This document shows positions 39,101 to 54,100 of a DNA stretch of 64,000 bases, in pieces (position 1 is the stretch's first letter; the number at the start of each line of letters is the position of its first letter). Position numbers and translations under genes: made by a program. The notes under the pieces were generated by a model. It saw only the letters and a list, made by a program, of their open reading frames with translations, ran no database searches and had not been told where the DNA came from. Source of the DNA: Rhinopomastus cyanomelas (taxonomy: Eukaryota > Chordata > Aves > Bucerotiformes > Rhinopomastidae); NCBI GenBank assembly GCA_013400115.1, contig VXBP01002343.1, positions 1,202,278 through 1,266,277 of the forward strand, read 5' to 3'.

Positions 39101-42100
39101 CTCTGTAACTACCTGAAGGGAAGTTCTAGTCAGGTGGGCGTCGGGCTGTTCTCTCAGGCAACTAGTGATAGGACAAGAGGGCAGGGCCTCAAGCCACACC
39201 AGGGGAGATTTAGGTTGGATGACAGGAAGCACTTCCTCAAGGAAAGGGTGATCAGACACTGCAATGGACTGCCCAGGGCAGTGGTGGAGTCCCCATCCCT
39301 TGGAAGTGTTTGAGAAAAGATTGGATGTAGCACCTGGTGGGTGGTCTAGCTGATTGTAGTGATGTTGAGTCATAGACTGGACTTGATGATCTTAGAGGTC
39401 TTTTCCAGCCTCAATAATTCCGCGATTCTGTCATGTCAAACCGTTGTGGAATGAATAGCAGCAGAAAGCACAGAACCACAGAATGATTTGGAATGGAAGG
39501 AACCTTCAGAGGTTATTTAGTCCCACAACCCCTGCAATGTCAGGAGGTACCCTCTGGTTAGGACAGCAGCAGCAGAAGCACTACAGAGTTTGGTAAATTC
39601 TAGCCCTTTGGTTGAATTACATGTCTTTTAGTATGATCCTCAGAATTTTAATGTACGAGTTTATCATATCCCACACAAAAGCCATAACTGCACTGCCATG
39701 TGAATCTCTACAATAGTGCTTAGCTAAAAAATTCTATTACAACTACATGAAGTAAGAAACTGGTCCAAGGTAGCAACTTCAGTAGTCAGCATTGATCCAC
39801 GACTGTAACTAAAGGAGAACCTGAACTGATTTGAGTGTGAGAGTAGACAAGTTGTCTTGTGCTATGCTTGTGCTCCCCATGCTAGGGGTACTGCATACAG
39901 ATGTCTGAGCAAGCTGTTTAGGAAACAAGGCACAAGTAGCTCTACTATCTGCTTCTAAGATGGCCTGAGATTTACAGCACTTACAAGGTAAGTATAACAT
40001 AGTAGTTGTAGTATGTAGCCACAGCAGGCCTTTCCAACTGAGCCATTCTGTATTGTATTTTATCCCAGCTGAACAAACTACTTGCTTCCTTAAATGCCAT
40101 CATATGCTTTTCTGAAACAAACACACACATGCAAACATATGTATTCCATATTCATGTATATAATAGCAGTATTTACCTCATTCCCATGTCATTTTTGGCT
40201 GCTAGTCTAAAGGTGTATCCCATTGCTGGTGATAGTTTAGTAATCCTATACTGCTTCTGTTGGCCATAATAACACTGGCAAAACTCTCCATTTCCTTTGC
40301 CCTAGGAAAAAAGTTCTTCACATTATTCACCCTGTTACATATGTACCCATCAATTAAAATAACAAACAGATGTGAAGTAAACTCATTTTACAAAATGAAA
40401 CAAAACTCTACTGAGTAAGGTAGTACTATACAAAACCCTGTGTATATATACATACATATTGAATTACATATTGAATTAGAGATTTTTCCCTTCCTTTACA
40501 TTTCACAGCTTCACAAGGCCGTAAGAAAAAGCCCATGAAACTTCTGCAGCTCTGTCACCACAGGACAGCTGTCCAGGTAGGGGAAGGCCTGCAAGATGCC
40601 TGCAGGGGCATAGTAAATGCACCTCCTTTCTACAAAAGAAAGGCTGTTACAGGAAAATGACCCTTTGGTGTCAGCTCTTGAAAGAAGTATTAGATTACAA
40701 GTGAAAAAGACAATACTTTGAGTGACAGAATCATGTTGCTAAGATGCTCTTATTTTATATTCCCTAAGAAAACAATTGAGCAATAATATTTTCACAATTG
40801 CTTCAGTAATTACCTATTTGTCTCAATTTTCACACAACCTGATGTGTGCAGCCACACAGAAATTTTAAGAAAGCTACAAAATTAAAAATAAAACAGGATA
40901 ACTTGCTTACTTCGTCCCATTCTAAAAGGTAACTGTGGATTTTAGAACCATTATCACAAGATGCCTGCAAGAGGAAAAGAAGAAAATTAGAGCTCTAACT
41001 GGCTGCAAGAGCACTTAAGGCAAAAATACTTGTGTAAGTCAAATAATGAAAAGACCAGTAGAGAGCAAATGATGTTCCCCTCACGTGGTAGTTTCAGTTG
41101 CCAAGACAGTCCTAGATCAGTCTTCATCCAATGAATGCTCGTGTCATGCTAATGGTTTTGGTTTTTTAATTGAGACATTGAGAAAGTATTCTGGCAGCAG
41201 TGTGAAATGCCACAGTATATTTCTGAGCAGCTACATTGCAGGTCTGCTCAAATCTCAGTCTTTTCTCTGTTTCAATGAACTGGCATTTTACTGACATATC
41301 CAAAACAATCAAGAAGAGTTTCAAATATTTTTAAAGGTTTTTAAACATTTGTTACCTTCCACTGCAGAGTAAGAGAATTTTTGGTCCGATTAGTTATCCT
41401 GGGAAGATTTGGAGTATCAGGTTCACAACTTGCTGTGGTGAAACTCTCTGCTTCTGAAGGGCTCCCCTTTACACAGTTGTATTCTACTTGGACTCTAATG
41501 TGGAAAGAGACAATAACACTTGCTTCAAAATCTGTATATAGTTTCCAAAGAAAACTGAGTATTCAGAATTAAGTTACTCTCTTGCTACCTCATTATTAAA
41601 ATATCACTGTTATATAACCGGTGGAGGTGTCTTGGTCAGCAGAAGTAACGCAGAAGAGTCCTTTACACTGGATGTATGTCATTACTACTAGTCAGCTTTA
41701 GTCTCAGTTACATTTGAAATCTGTATGTTACTTGCTGTGCTTTAGTTGGTAACTTCCTGCAGGCTCACTACCCGTTGTAGACAGTATTCATTAATAATAT
41801 GAATAATTATTATTCTGCAAGTGCTTTCATCAGAAGAGTACAATGAAGCTGCTGATATATTTTTGGAGTATCCTCTGCATCCCAGACTTTGCTGAGTCCA
41901 TCTGCCTCGTCCTTTATTTCAGGAAAGCTATGAATTAACTCTCCACGTAGTTCAGTACAGTGAACTCTTGCTTCTGCCTCAAAGAGAAAAGGGTTTGTTT
42001 TTCTAACAGCTCTTTTCCAAAATGAAATAAAGGATTAGACTTCGTGAACAGGGAGAGGGAGACATTTGCACTGACATTGCACACAAAGCTGTCTGTGCTT

Positions 42101-45100
42101 GCGTACAGTTGCAAATACGTGATTTGTCAGTTTTGTTCACAGCTCAGTCTTTCTGGTCTTCACTGATTCTGGGCAGTGTTCACACCAGCAGACTCTGTTG
42201 AAAACCTTTTTCAGGTTAGATGTTACGTCATCTATTCCCACGTATGCTCTGCAATGACCAGAATTAAGCAGGAAAGAATCTGAATGTAGCCTGATCAAAC
42301 AAGGACTTAAATAGGAAACAAAATGTCTAGTCTCTGATCCTTACACTCCATGCATTTTCAACTGAATCATCAAGTAGTGTGCATAGCCACTACTAAAACC
42401 AGGAGCAAAATAACACCTGATATGAAGAGTTTTACATTTATCATTCACCCTTCTGAACCTGTGCTGCAGGCCACAGATTCAGTGAGGCGTGTGATACTCG
42501 ACAGATCAACCCTCTTTTGCTTCCAGCTTGGCAACCAGGACAATACCCTGGAAGACAGCACTAGGAGACACAGCAATACAAACAGGGTCAGATTCACTGG
42601 TCTGTGAATAAGCAGCATAACCTGACCTTCAGGTGGCCAGCAATGAGCATGTTCCTGTGCAAGACACCTCCCTCTGCTACCCCTGGGAAAAAGAGACAGC
42701 ACAAGCAGCATCTATACCTGGCTCAAAGGGCAGAAAACTTGTTACTGTTCTGGCATGACACAAGTGAAGAGTATGGATGTTTGATGAGGGTACAACTATA
42801 TTCCGCTTGAGAATGACTTGAGTATTTGGCTAAGCCAGAAGTGTAGATTTCTGACCCAAAGGAAGTTGAACTGTGGTAAAGAATCTTTAAAGACTTATGC
42901 AAATACACAGATCTAATGAAACTTTTAAAACACATCCACTGAATTTAATGAATAGAGATACTCACTTTGCATGGTAATCAGTTGCTGGCCTGAGATCATT
43001 TACAGTAACTTTATTTTCTTCTCCACTAGAAAGATATATGATTTGGTTTAAAAGACTGTTTCAGAATTGCATACACTTATAAAAGGACACAGATCATCTA
43101 AGCCCTTCACTGAACACTGTATGAAATATATATGCTGAGTTTGTGTCTGTTGCTAAATACAGTAAAATAAAAGTTCATTTATCTTTGAATTTCAGGGGCT
43201 TCTCACGTTTGATTCCAGTTGTTTTGCCTTAGTGGGTTGCGGTTTGGTTTTTTTTTTTGTTGCTATTTTGTTTATTTGCATATTTAAAATGATTATTTTA
43301 CTCTTGCTCAGTATGACCTGTGTATGCATGTACTTTATTATACAAAAATATGGGGGTCTTTAGCAGTTCAAATCAGCCTTGCAAAAAGTATTATCTAGAA
43401 CTTGAAATACCTGTATATATCTACTTGTTAGAGCCCAGTAAATAGAAAAGGCACCTCAGTTACATCTATTAGTCTGTTTTTAGTGACATCAGGTAATTTC
43501 TTTTCCTCTCAATCTTCTAGGACAGGGATATCCAACTTGCAACTCATGTACTGCTTCTAAGAAATCCATGGAAGATGACTAAGATAAACTAGCTAAAGAC
43601 AAATATTTGTAAGTAATAGAGAGCTCTATATCCTTAATGGTGAATTTTCTGATAAACTTCTCAAAGATGCAAAACCCCATTATATTAGGAATGAAATAAC
43701 TGAAGAGGTTTGCTTTGCTGCTGCTAGAGCAGTGTTCTTTGTGAATCACAGAATCTCTCTGGTTGGAAGAGACCTTTAAGATCATCAAGTCCAACCAGTC
43801 ATATCTTAAGACTGTATCTTACCAAGAACAGTTTCTAGGAATAGAGAGATGATCTAACTGGGAGCAGAAGCATGTGCTGAAGTAAATAACTACAAACACA
43901 GTTTGTATTTATCACTAATTGTATATCCCACTAATCAAAGACTGTTTCTAGTGCAGCTGGTTGAAATATAACTAAGTGATATTAAAACATGCTTCTAAGA
44001 ACAAAGTCTTTACATTCTAATTGATGGTAGAGACTTCAGTTTCAAAACAGAACCAAATTCTTCTAAAAATGTAGTTGCTTCAAAAATGAAGTTGCACAAA
44101 GCTACTAATTACTTAAATCTCTGGACAACAGTCACATTTTTTATGAGCTTCCAAGCCACATAATTCAATGCAACACCCATTAAATACAAATAGTGAGTAC
44201 TTACATGTAGACAGTTTTGTACTTCCCATCTTTTCCATTACTTGAAATCATTACTTCATATGTATAAACCTCTGGTACGTCATTCTTGTCAGCATCTTCT
44301 CTGGCATCACTGGATGGAGGGGACCACGTAAGGAGTGCTGTTCTTGCCTGAATGTCAGATACCTGTAGAAATACGACTCTGAGACCTCTGCCATTTAAAT
44401 GCTATTCTACACAACTGCTGATTTGTCATGTAGGACCAAATGAAATAGAAGAAAATCAGATAACATTATCATAATATTTATAGCAATCTAGTAGCTACTA
44501 ATGAGTTTGTACAGATAACTCAAGTTGGAAATCCAACAAAGGTCATGAGAAACCTGCAATCCCAGGGCTGAATGCACACAAACCTCTACGGAAAAATGCC
44601 ACGTAGTGGACTACATAAAAATGTCTGTGCCACTTCCAAAGCACAAGAGATGGCAAGCAAATATCGTGAATCAGCTGTCTTATTAAACGATGTATCAGGC
44701 TTCTTTTTTGTGACCATAAATGTGATTTTTTTTTTTAAATCTTCTTGTAGACTTTGTTGTTATATGAAATATCTAGATGCTTAGGGATTTCTTCAGAATG
44801 ACTGGCATTTTTGCAGCAGGTACACGAAGAAACTGCTTTGGGCAATTATGACTTCAAAACGTAGACTCTCCCTAGCAGAACCTATTTGGTTATTTACCTC
44901 AGCAAATTGGTTTTGATCAGGATATTAATAGGGTTACAAGTACCTGAGGCTCTAATCTAGTATCTGTTAGCAAAGAGAGGATTACAACATACAAGGTAGT
45001 TTGGGCTCAGATGGTTGATAGGAAGTCATGCTCACGAGGTCCTTATGTGTATCCACACGTACACAGACACACAAATGTACATATATGGTCATTTTAAAGA

Positions 45101-48100
45101 ATTCCTGTTGGGGTGCTTGCCTGCAAAGCCCCACCCATTGCAGAAAGCTGGTGTGACAGAAATACACGCGTGCAATACCTCCAGCTGTCCGAGAAGCATT
45201 TGCCCCATGTGACTCATTATCTTAAAGGTGGTACCACAAAGAGACTCATAAAACGAAGCCGGAATCAGCTTCAGAAGTATAAAAGCAGCATGAAAATTGG
45301 TACCAGAGATAAAAGATGCTGGAGGAGAACAGAGCCATGATCAAAACCTTGCCTGACAGTGCAAGGAACTGTCCTGCCACCATCGCTGCCTTCATCCAGC
45401 CCTGTTGGATGTGATGAGTAGCCACATCACAGCTGTGTGACAGCTGCAGCAGACAGGGACCCAGAAATCAGGTGTGTGCATGTGACCTGGTAGAGAGCTT
45501 TCTCAATGATGTGTGGATTACAAGGTTGTAGGAAATGGTATTTTTTAAGGAATACCACAGCTACATGCAAAGCTGAAGCACCACATCTCCTAAAGGAGAC
45601 ATGCGGTTAAGGCACCCATGCTCCTAGAAGAGTGGGTACTGCTTGAAACCCACATATGCTGCAAGGGGCTGGGTATGCTCTTTTTAACAAAGAGGGGTGG
45701 TGAAACGCTGGAAGAGGTTGCCCAAAGCAGTGGTAGATGTCTCACCTCTGCAAACATTCAAGGTCAGGCTGGACAGCGCTGTGAAGATTTGCCTGCTCAC
45801 CGCAGAGGGGCTGTACTAGAGGACTTCTGAAGGTCCCTAATAATTTCATGATTCTATGGTATTTCTGTAGGTGAATGCATGGGTGTGTGCATGTAACTAC
45901 TAATTTTGAGGATCCATTAAAGAAAGTCAGGTATTTGTGGGTATTTATTAATACTGCACATGACTGCTATTGTGGTTTCTATGTTGTACCCACCTTCCAT
46001 AATTTCATAAGGGAATTGAAAACATATTTAATTATACAGAATGACTAGTTTTATAATATGGCTATAATATATATCTATTCTGGGCATAATTGCTTTTGGA
46101 AATCTATTACCAGAGTACCAGAATCAAAATGTCATCTTCACAAATGGTGCTCTTAAATTGCTATCATCTACTGAACCTGAATAGGCCAACTTCAAGAATG
46201 ATGCAGAGACAAGATGACTTACTGATAACAAACAGCAAAGAGGAAAAATCTAACAAGATGAGCCTCAGTGTCTTGGAAATAACATCATTAAGCCTCTATA
46301 TACCAACAGGACTACATATCACATCCTGAAAAGGGATCAAACGCTAGTAAAATTACCCATTGAGGTTCTTGCAAACACAATTCAAAACCTGGTAAGAGAA
46401 ATTCCATGATAATCCTGATGCAGTCACAAACTAACAAGAACTACAACCACATCAAGTACAACCCTAGCATTTCTACAAGTCTTTGGAGTTGGGGGAAGCA
46501 GCTGGATGGTAAAAGATCCTTCTCAGACAATCTTAATCCCTTCCTCCTGAGTTGCAGAAGGCAGCAGGGGATACTGGAGGAAAGAAATGCAGTTTCCTCG
46601 AGAACCTACTATGTTCCAGGACGAGCAGATCCACTGTAAGATTATCTCCTACGTTTAGATGCCTTACAGTTGAGAGGTTTTTTCCTAATGCCCAGGCAGT
46701 TTATCTTACTATCAGCTAAGCCTCCTAGTCTGTTACCATGGAGTTGAATATTAGATCTTCTTTTCTGCTTTTGTTTCACATGCATTTGAAGACTGTTAGC
46801 ATTTGTGCTTCCCCTCACTCATCTAAATCTCTGATTATTCTCACTGTTCTCCGTCTCTCCTGCTGTTTTATTACCTTAGCGCTTTGCGCAGAAGTGCACA
46901 TAACATCCCATCTAACACTCTCCTGATTCCAAACTGCCTTGCACTTCACACATCGTCAGTCTGCCTCTCTGCTTTTACACAAAACTAACGTGGTTGGTAT
47001 GAGTGAAAGGTGGCATTAGATCTTACTGGAACATTAAGATCAGAGATTTCAACTGCTCACTACAGATACAGCAAGAAGAGTGGGAGATCAAAGGCAACAT
47101 TCCAGACCACAGACTAACAAGCAACTCACAGGACTTTAACTAGTAAAATTAAACTCAGCATTAGAGGAAATCATTATGTATCAACAAGTGTCACCGAGAA
47201 CAGGGTGAAATGTTCTGTAAGTGTCTCACTGGATGAAAAATTGTTGTCATGAGTTACTCCCCCAGGGCAATGTGTGTTGGTCAATTCACGTAAACCTTCC
47301 AGAAGACTTCTAAAATGATATATGACTACTGTTAACACCGTAACTATAGCACAATGAAGCAGTGTTATGTACCAAGCTAAAAACCAGGAAGTGTGTAGGT
47401 TGTTCTGGTTGTTCTACTATGTGTAAACAGAGCATGTGGCTAACTAACATTATCAAAAGCTGAAGCTTTGCTGCAGCCAGTCTGCCGAAACTTAAAAGCA
47501 TCAGTCAGTGGAATTGAACATGACCAGAAATGCAAAGTGAAAAGCAGCCACAGAAGCTGGGAATTAAGAACATCCTAATGGCACATAAAAAGCTGCAATG
47601 TTTAAAACCTAAAAACTATAAATTCTCTGCACACACACACACACAGAGAAAAGGTAGAAATACCTTAACCAATAGCTATGATTTAACAGCACTGACAAGA
47701 GAAGTCTAAAGATTCACTGAAACAAAACCAGCTAAAAGGATTACAGATAAAAGTCTTTAAAAATCCAAAAGGGAAATCTATCAGGGCAGCTCCAAGTTGG
47801 GCACTGCTCTATTTTTAGTGAATACAGGAGTTAAAACAGTGAAACATTACTTCCATCCTGCATCTGCAAGAGGCAGAGATCCACATCCATTGTATGGAAC
47901 TCTGTTGATGGAGCAGGAAATTTGTAACCCACATTGAAGTCACTGAGACCAGTAGATGTGGCCAGTGAAACAGGATGCTTTGCAACAAACCAGGTGGTCA
48001 AGTTAAAACACTGGACCCCATCAGTGATGTACATTCACATTAAACCAAGTAGCTGCAAGAAAACCAAGCCCTTCTGAGGAGCACTGGGGAGCGTACTACT

Positions 48101-51100
48101 TACGGAACAAGTGAAAGAGGCAGACACCTGAAGGCCTAGGAGAACAGGCTCATGTGCAGAAGAACAGAACAGGAGGTACAACACTTAACTCTTTAGCAGG
48201 AATAACTACTGAAAGTAATTTACAATATTGTTCCTCAGGCACCTGAATCCCACCGAAGTTGCTACCTTCTACTTTTCTGCAACTCCAGAGAATGGCAGTG
48301 GGGGACTGTGGAGTCCCCAGAAGCACAGCTTGAGCGCAACAGGTCAGTCATCAGACAAAGATAAGCTAGGCAGTAGCACTTGGACTGAGAAACATCAAGG
48401 TTTTTACTTCTGGATCCACACTCAGTATGACCCTGCATATTTCATAAGTTCTGCAGATTTTCAGTAAATTCACATATGGATGGATGAGTGTTTTTAACAA
48501 CTCTCAGTTGCTGCAAGCACTGACAAAAAGAGAATCAGAGAATGGATTTTAAGTCTTTCTGAAGCAGGATATGGTGCAATGGATACTGTATGAGACAAGA
48601 TTTGATCGTATGACCACCACCACAGTCAGTTTCCAGTATGACCTGTGTCAGCTTTGAGGTTCAACCAGGCAACAAGGTATTCATGATCCATCAGGAAGAG
48701 CATATGGCACAACACTCACAGTGAATGCTTCAAGCAAGCTTTAATCAAAACCATACAGAAATATTTCTGGTGAGAACTACAAACAGAAGGTGTTAAAACC
48801 TGCACTTGTGGGAGGGTGAGGAAAATGTTTCCTTGGAGAAACTGGGGGGGTTACTTCTGATCTGCAAGGCGTAAGTGACACAAGCCAGCTTTCTTTTGTC
48901 ATGTCACACTTACCTAAGCTGCAACATCAACTAGTCTTCCACCTACAGCCCTGACAGTCCCTTGCATTCACAAAGCAAAAGCCTCTGCAAGTGCTAGAAG
49001 TTTGCCTTTCTGTGCTGTGTAGACTAAATAGTCTGCAGCAGACTACTACTGTGATGTCTTCTGAGGTCTGCCAAGAGATCACTGTGTATCACACAGCTAC
49101 ATTCAAGTAAGGACACAGTGGCAAGAGGAAACAGCATGTTTACCTAAAAGGCATGGACAGTTGAGTGTTGAAGCTGGAAGAAAGAAGAAAACAGTGCTGG
49201 TATTCCATTGCTTTCTCATGTCATGAGCAACAAGCAGAAGACACCATCAGCCAGTCATGCATCTCACAGTCTAACGACCTCAGAAAGCTCAGTTACCATT
49301 GCCCTTCCTACTAGAACAGCCACTGAGGACACCCTCAACTGGATGGCATTTTGTATGCCCTGACCAGTGGCAGAGGTCTGGGCATACTTCTAGAGAACTG
49401 CCCCCTGTACTTCTAGTCAGGACAGACAGAATCATCCACATTCTCATGAAGTTAAGGACATACCAGGCACTTGGCATTTTAGAGCTGCTGAGAACGCTGC
49501 TCTTCAGCATGCGCAGTTACAACAGCACCATCTTGCAATAACCTAATCCTGCAGCAACATTTATTTCTGCATCTTACCTACTCTGTGGCTAAACTTGGCA
49601 ACTGCCTTCCTGCTGGGAAAGACTTTAATGACTCAGAATCAAAAGGGGTCAGATATACCAGTCCTTTTGGCTACACAGTTCCAATCCATTCTCAAAGCAG
49701 GTACACTTTGTACAGTGAACGGTAGGGACCATGGAGAAAAAACAGCATGTTGCTGTGTTAAAAAGACAAAACACAAAAGAGGTTTGTCATCTTGAACACA
49801 CAGGACTGGCATTAGTATGAAATCTTTGCTGTGTCATTTTGAGAAAAGGACAAAATTTTTCTAAAAGCATTTTGATGCTTATTTTCCTGGAATACAAGTG
49901 TGTGTATATGTATTTTATATAAAGGATCCTTCAGATCCTTCTACTGCTTGATGTAACAGTGATAGCAATAGGAGTTTGCTACCATCTGTGGAGGTAAGAT
50001 GCACAGCTGGACAGTGAACAAAGCCTTTGCTGGTAGAACTCTGCAGTACTTGGTGTCAGAAGAAAGAGGAAATGTGGGAAAGCTGGATTACATTCTGAAT
50101 CCTGGATAAAAATCAGTATTATCAGAGGTAGGCTTACACTCATTTCTTATAGCCACAACCCTCTTATGGCCATTTTTCTTCAGCTTCTTGAAGTCTGGTC
50201 CCAGCCTGGTTCTTCATTTCAGCCTGTCATACTTGATCACTCCAGACTGCAGCTCTTCAGTCTCTCAACAAAGTTCTGGCATTCTTGTTTCATCAAAACT
50301 AAAAAGACAGTCAGACTTCCATCACCCTTCCATTAGTGGTCTACTTGGAAGAGTAACAGAAAGCTCCTTGCTCTCCATCTTGCTCTTCCACCTTGCTCTC
50401 CATCTTGTTCTTGTTCTCCATTTTTGTGTGAACCAATAGTTCACACCTACTGTTTTGCTTGTTCCTGCTATAATTTTCTCATCTTAGACTCCTCATCTAT
50501 TTTAGGATCTATCAAGTCTTGATTGCCCTTCAGACATGCACACTTTGTCACAGCTGACTCTTCTCCAATCTCCGTAAGCTTTCTTTTCAGTCCCGGTTAG
50601 TTCTTCTAGGCAGCTGGTCCTGATGATGAGCCCTCTGCTTCCAGGCATCTTCCTTGGAGAACTTTATGCCTCTTTTTCCTGGAAGTGCCAGAAACTCTTG
50701 AAGAGAAATCTGCCTTAATTTCTCTTTACTTTTCAAGTAAGGTTTTCCAAACCCTCATTTTCGGTGAGGTCTCAAAAAAAACTTACCAAGGATCTCTCAA
50801 ACCTAGGGATATCTGGTGTGTAAAAGTGTTTCCTGAACAGCTAAAACTAAACAATGTTAACAGGAAATTCAGAATAGATTTTACAGTAAGAGATGATGTT
50901 AAGCATCGTCATGTTACTGGCAATGTCACAAGCTCTATCTACATATATTTTTTATTATTCTGTTAATACTGAGATTTCCCAGAGTGGACAGGAAGAATTT
51001 CACATTATAAGTATCAGGACAATTTTAGCTTCATAAATGTTAATATACTAATAATTACTTTGGTCATTTACATTTCTGTGACTGGAATTTAAGTGAGTTT

Positions 51101-54100
51101 CCTTTAGCATGGGAAGTAAAAGATCTTTTAAAGGTGAAAAGGAGTAACTGTACTTACCACTGGCTTGGCTATATTAGAAAGAAGTGCTTCAAGTGCCTTT
51201 GTTTCTTCATCCTTTTCTTAAAAAACAAATCAAAACAAACAAAAAGTAACCATGAATATTGTTCAGTGACTTTACAGTGAAGCAGGTCTTCAAATCACAG
51301 TATCACAGCATCACAGTAATGATAAGGTTGGAAAAGACCTTAAAGATCATCCAGTCCAACCTAAATCCAAATAAATATATCAACTGCACACGGACTGAAA
51401 TATTTTATGAAGTATAACACCTTGCCAACTTGCATTCATCCAGGGCAACATAAAGACAAAAGAGTTGTCAAGTAAGTTGTTTGTCTAAAACTTACTTCCA
51501 AGTCTGTTCTGTGACTCATGGAATACAGAAAGCCCAGTTATCTTTTATTAATGTACAACTTCAAATGTTTATTTGAGGTCTCTGAAGACCTCTTGCCCAA
51601 GATATTTTTTATGGGTTTCTCTTTGGACGATGCACTTGGGTTACAGCAGTTTGTTATTGCGCATCAGCTGGAAGACTGCTGGTAAGACTTGGCCTCCTTC
51701 AACTGCAAGGGCAAACCTCAGCTTAGACTTCAGTTACATCTCACAGAAACAATCTAAGGTGTTCTGTTCCAGCTGAAGGTATAGCTAAGCTTTATACACG
51801 TAATGCTTTAGCTAATTGGAGTGTTTTCTGCTGCTCAGTTTAAAGTTTGGTTTTAAAAACTTTAAAAGTAAAGTGGCCATCCCTCCACTCCCCCTCCCTC
51901 TTATCCCCCCGCTCGGCAACTTAGGCCACCTTCTTTGCTTCGCTCCATCTTGGATTTTTGGAGCTGAGTCAGCTTGCCACCGACATAAAATGTTTGTTGT
52001 TGAGTGTACCTCTGGATCACTTCTCAACATGAAGAAAATTTATGGCAAAGACTGGCCTGGGAGAGACTTTTGAGATTCCTGAACTTAATGAGGACTTTGC
52101 TGAACTGCCATGATGTAGAGAGAGAAGTAGGAAGTGTCTACAATGGGTGTTTCAAACATTCTCTATTTCAGCAACTGTAAGAGCACATGATAGAACTTTG
52201 TATGTCTGTGTCTGTTATCTTGTGGTGTTTATTTCTCCTGATATGTGTGGGGGGAGTGAACTGGAGTGAATTAATATGCCTTGAGGCCTTTATTCTAAGT
52301 TGTTAATTGCCTGCATTCGTAAGTGTTTTGGGGAGCTCTTGGTTGAACTATGGTCAAGGTCTCTGACCCATGGCACTGTTGGCAGTGGTGGGATGTGTGG
52401 GGCTCCAGCCGAGGACCTGTACGACACGCTACACCACGGCTACGGTCACAACAACTCAGAGTTTACAGGAAATTTCATCATCTCAGTAGTCTAAGTGAAC
52501 AGGCTACTCAGTTTTGAAAGTGTGGCTATGCATTTTCAATTCACATAACCTGCCTTAAGCTAAAAATAAGTTCTAAAAAGAAAAAAACCATACTGGTATT
52601 TTTCTGAAAAACTTGTTTAAAAAACAGAGGTCTTTCTATTTCTAATATAGTTTATGCTGTTGAAAGTAATTAAGTTCATTTTCAACTTTGTTTTTATTAT
52701 TTTAAGTCCAAATGGCCTACAATTTTTCTCTTTCATTAATTCTGGAGTGTACTTTTCCATTTTTCACACAAAATACTTCTAAGGAGCCATTATCATAATT
52801 GTCATCACATACGCAAGCAACAGAACGCTTATCGCTTGTGCCCTGTTTGCTCACAGATAAATACGAATTAACAGAAGTATCACAGAGTCACAGAACTGTT
52901 TTTGGCTGAAGACATCTTCAAAATCACCAAGTCCAGCCACTGACCCAGCACTGCCAGGTCATCACTAAATCATGTCCCTCAGCACATCTACATGTACCTC
53001 AAGGGCTTGCAACTCTTATTACCTTCTTGGCCAAACTTCTCCAATGTTTGAGAACCCATTCATGGAAGAAAATCTTCCTAGTATCCCATCTTAACTTCCT
53101 AATATCCAATCTAAACTGAATCCAAGATAAATGCCACTCTGGAACCATGGTTCCTGTGTGACTTGGTCTAGGTGATCCTGCTGTGGCAAGGGGATTGACT
53201 AGATGATCTTTAGAGGCTCCTTCCCATCCCTAATGATTCTATGATTCTATGACAAGTATTCATTCAAGTTTGAGGCAACAGTTTCCAACTTCTGAATCCA
53301 GGCTGTGTCTCAAAGGTGTTCCTTGGTACTAAGCTCTCACAGAGTATTATCTACACATGTTCTTAGATATCTGTTGTAGATTGAGATCTTTGGTTAGACA
53401 TACTTGATGTTCCTTTTGTTTTACAACTGTCTAATATGTATTGGCATAGAGTAATCATGTTGAAGGAAACTTCAGTGAGTTGAGAAAATCGTGGGTTGTT
53501 TCCCACAGCTCCCTATTCTGAGAAAACTATACTTGGCTGTTGACAAGTCGTGTGTTTTGATACAAGTGACCTGAAAGTTATATAGTGACACATCATCAGA
53601 TTGTACGACGACTATACAATCAGGACTGAGTGAATTCAGTCCATTTATGAGATGCCAATCTTTCTAATGAAACAAAGGTATTAATAATAAGCACACTTCC
53701 TACGGTAGTGTTATAAACATGAACACACATGAGCTGGTGTGAGGACCAGACATTTTCTACAAAGGCCTTTCAATAATGAGTTGGTACGGACAGACATTTT
53801 GTGAATTTTTATGTAACAACATATATCTTTTACACAATATTAATATTTAACAACTTGGGTTGGTCTTTTCTCCCTGGCCACTGGAAACAAGACAAGGGGT
53901 CATAGTCTTAAGCTCCATCAGGAAAGGTTTAGACTTGACATTAGGAGGAAATTTTTCACTGAAAGAGTGATCTGGTTTTGGAATGGGCTGCCCACAGAGG
54001 TGGTTGAGTCACCATCCCTGGAGGTGTTCAAGGTTAGGCTGGATGAGGTTCTGAGTGGCATGATCTAGATGTTAGGATTACTGGGTTTTTTTGGATTTAG

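Larger units (their letters stand above)
35638..40176. other. FNDC3A intron, 4.5 kb
   Basis: Contains the CR1 pair at 38,640-39,570. 35,638-38,630 and 39,580-40,176 have no recognised element. The adjacent 609-bp intron 40,302-40,910 shows only a short AT-rich duplication (ACATATTGAATTA twice, near 40,455-40,480). Confidence 0.7.
44363..51157. other. FNDC3A intron, 6.8 kb
   Basis: Largest intron wholly in the window. Besides the CR1 pieces and the CA microsatellite it holds an imperfect 25-bp tandem repeat (50,366-50,421). The stretch 47,050-50,360 shows no element I can name; short open frames there (such as 47,831-48,034 minus) have no recognised similarity. Confidence 0.65.

Noticed and set aside
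47831..48034. 67-codon minus-strand frame resembling an exon
   Set aside because: No FNDC3A homology, no fitting phase between the flanking exons, and no recognised family.
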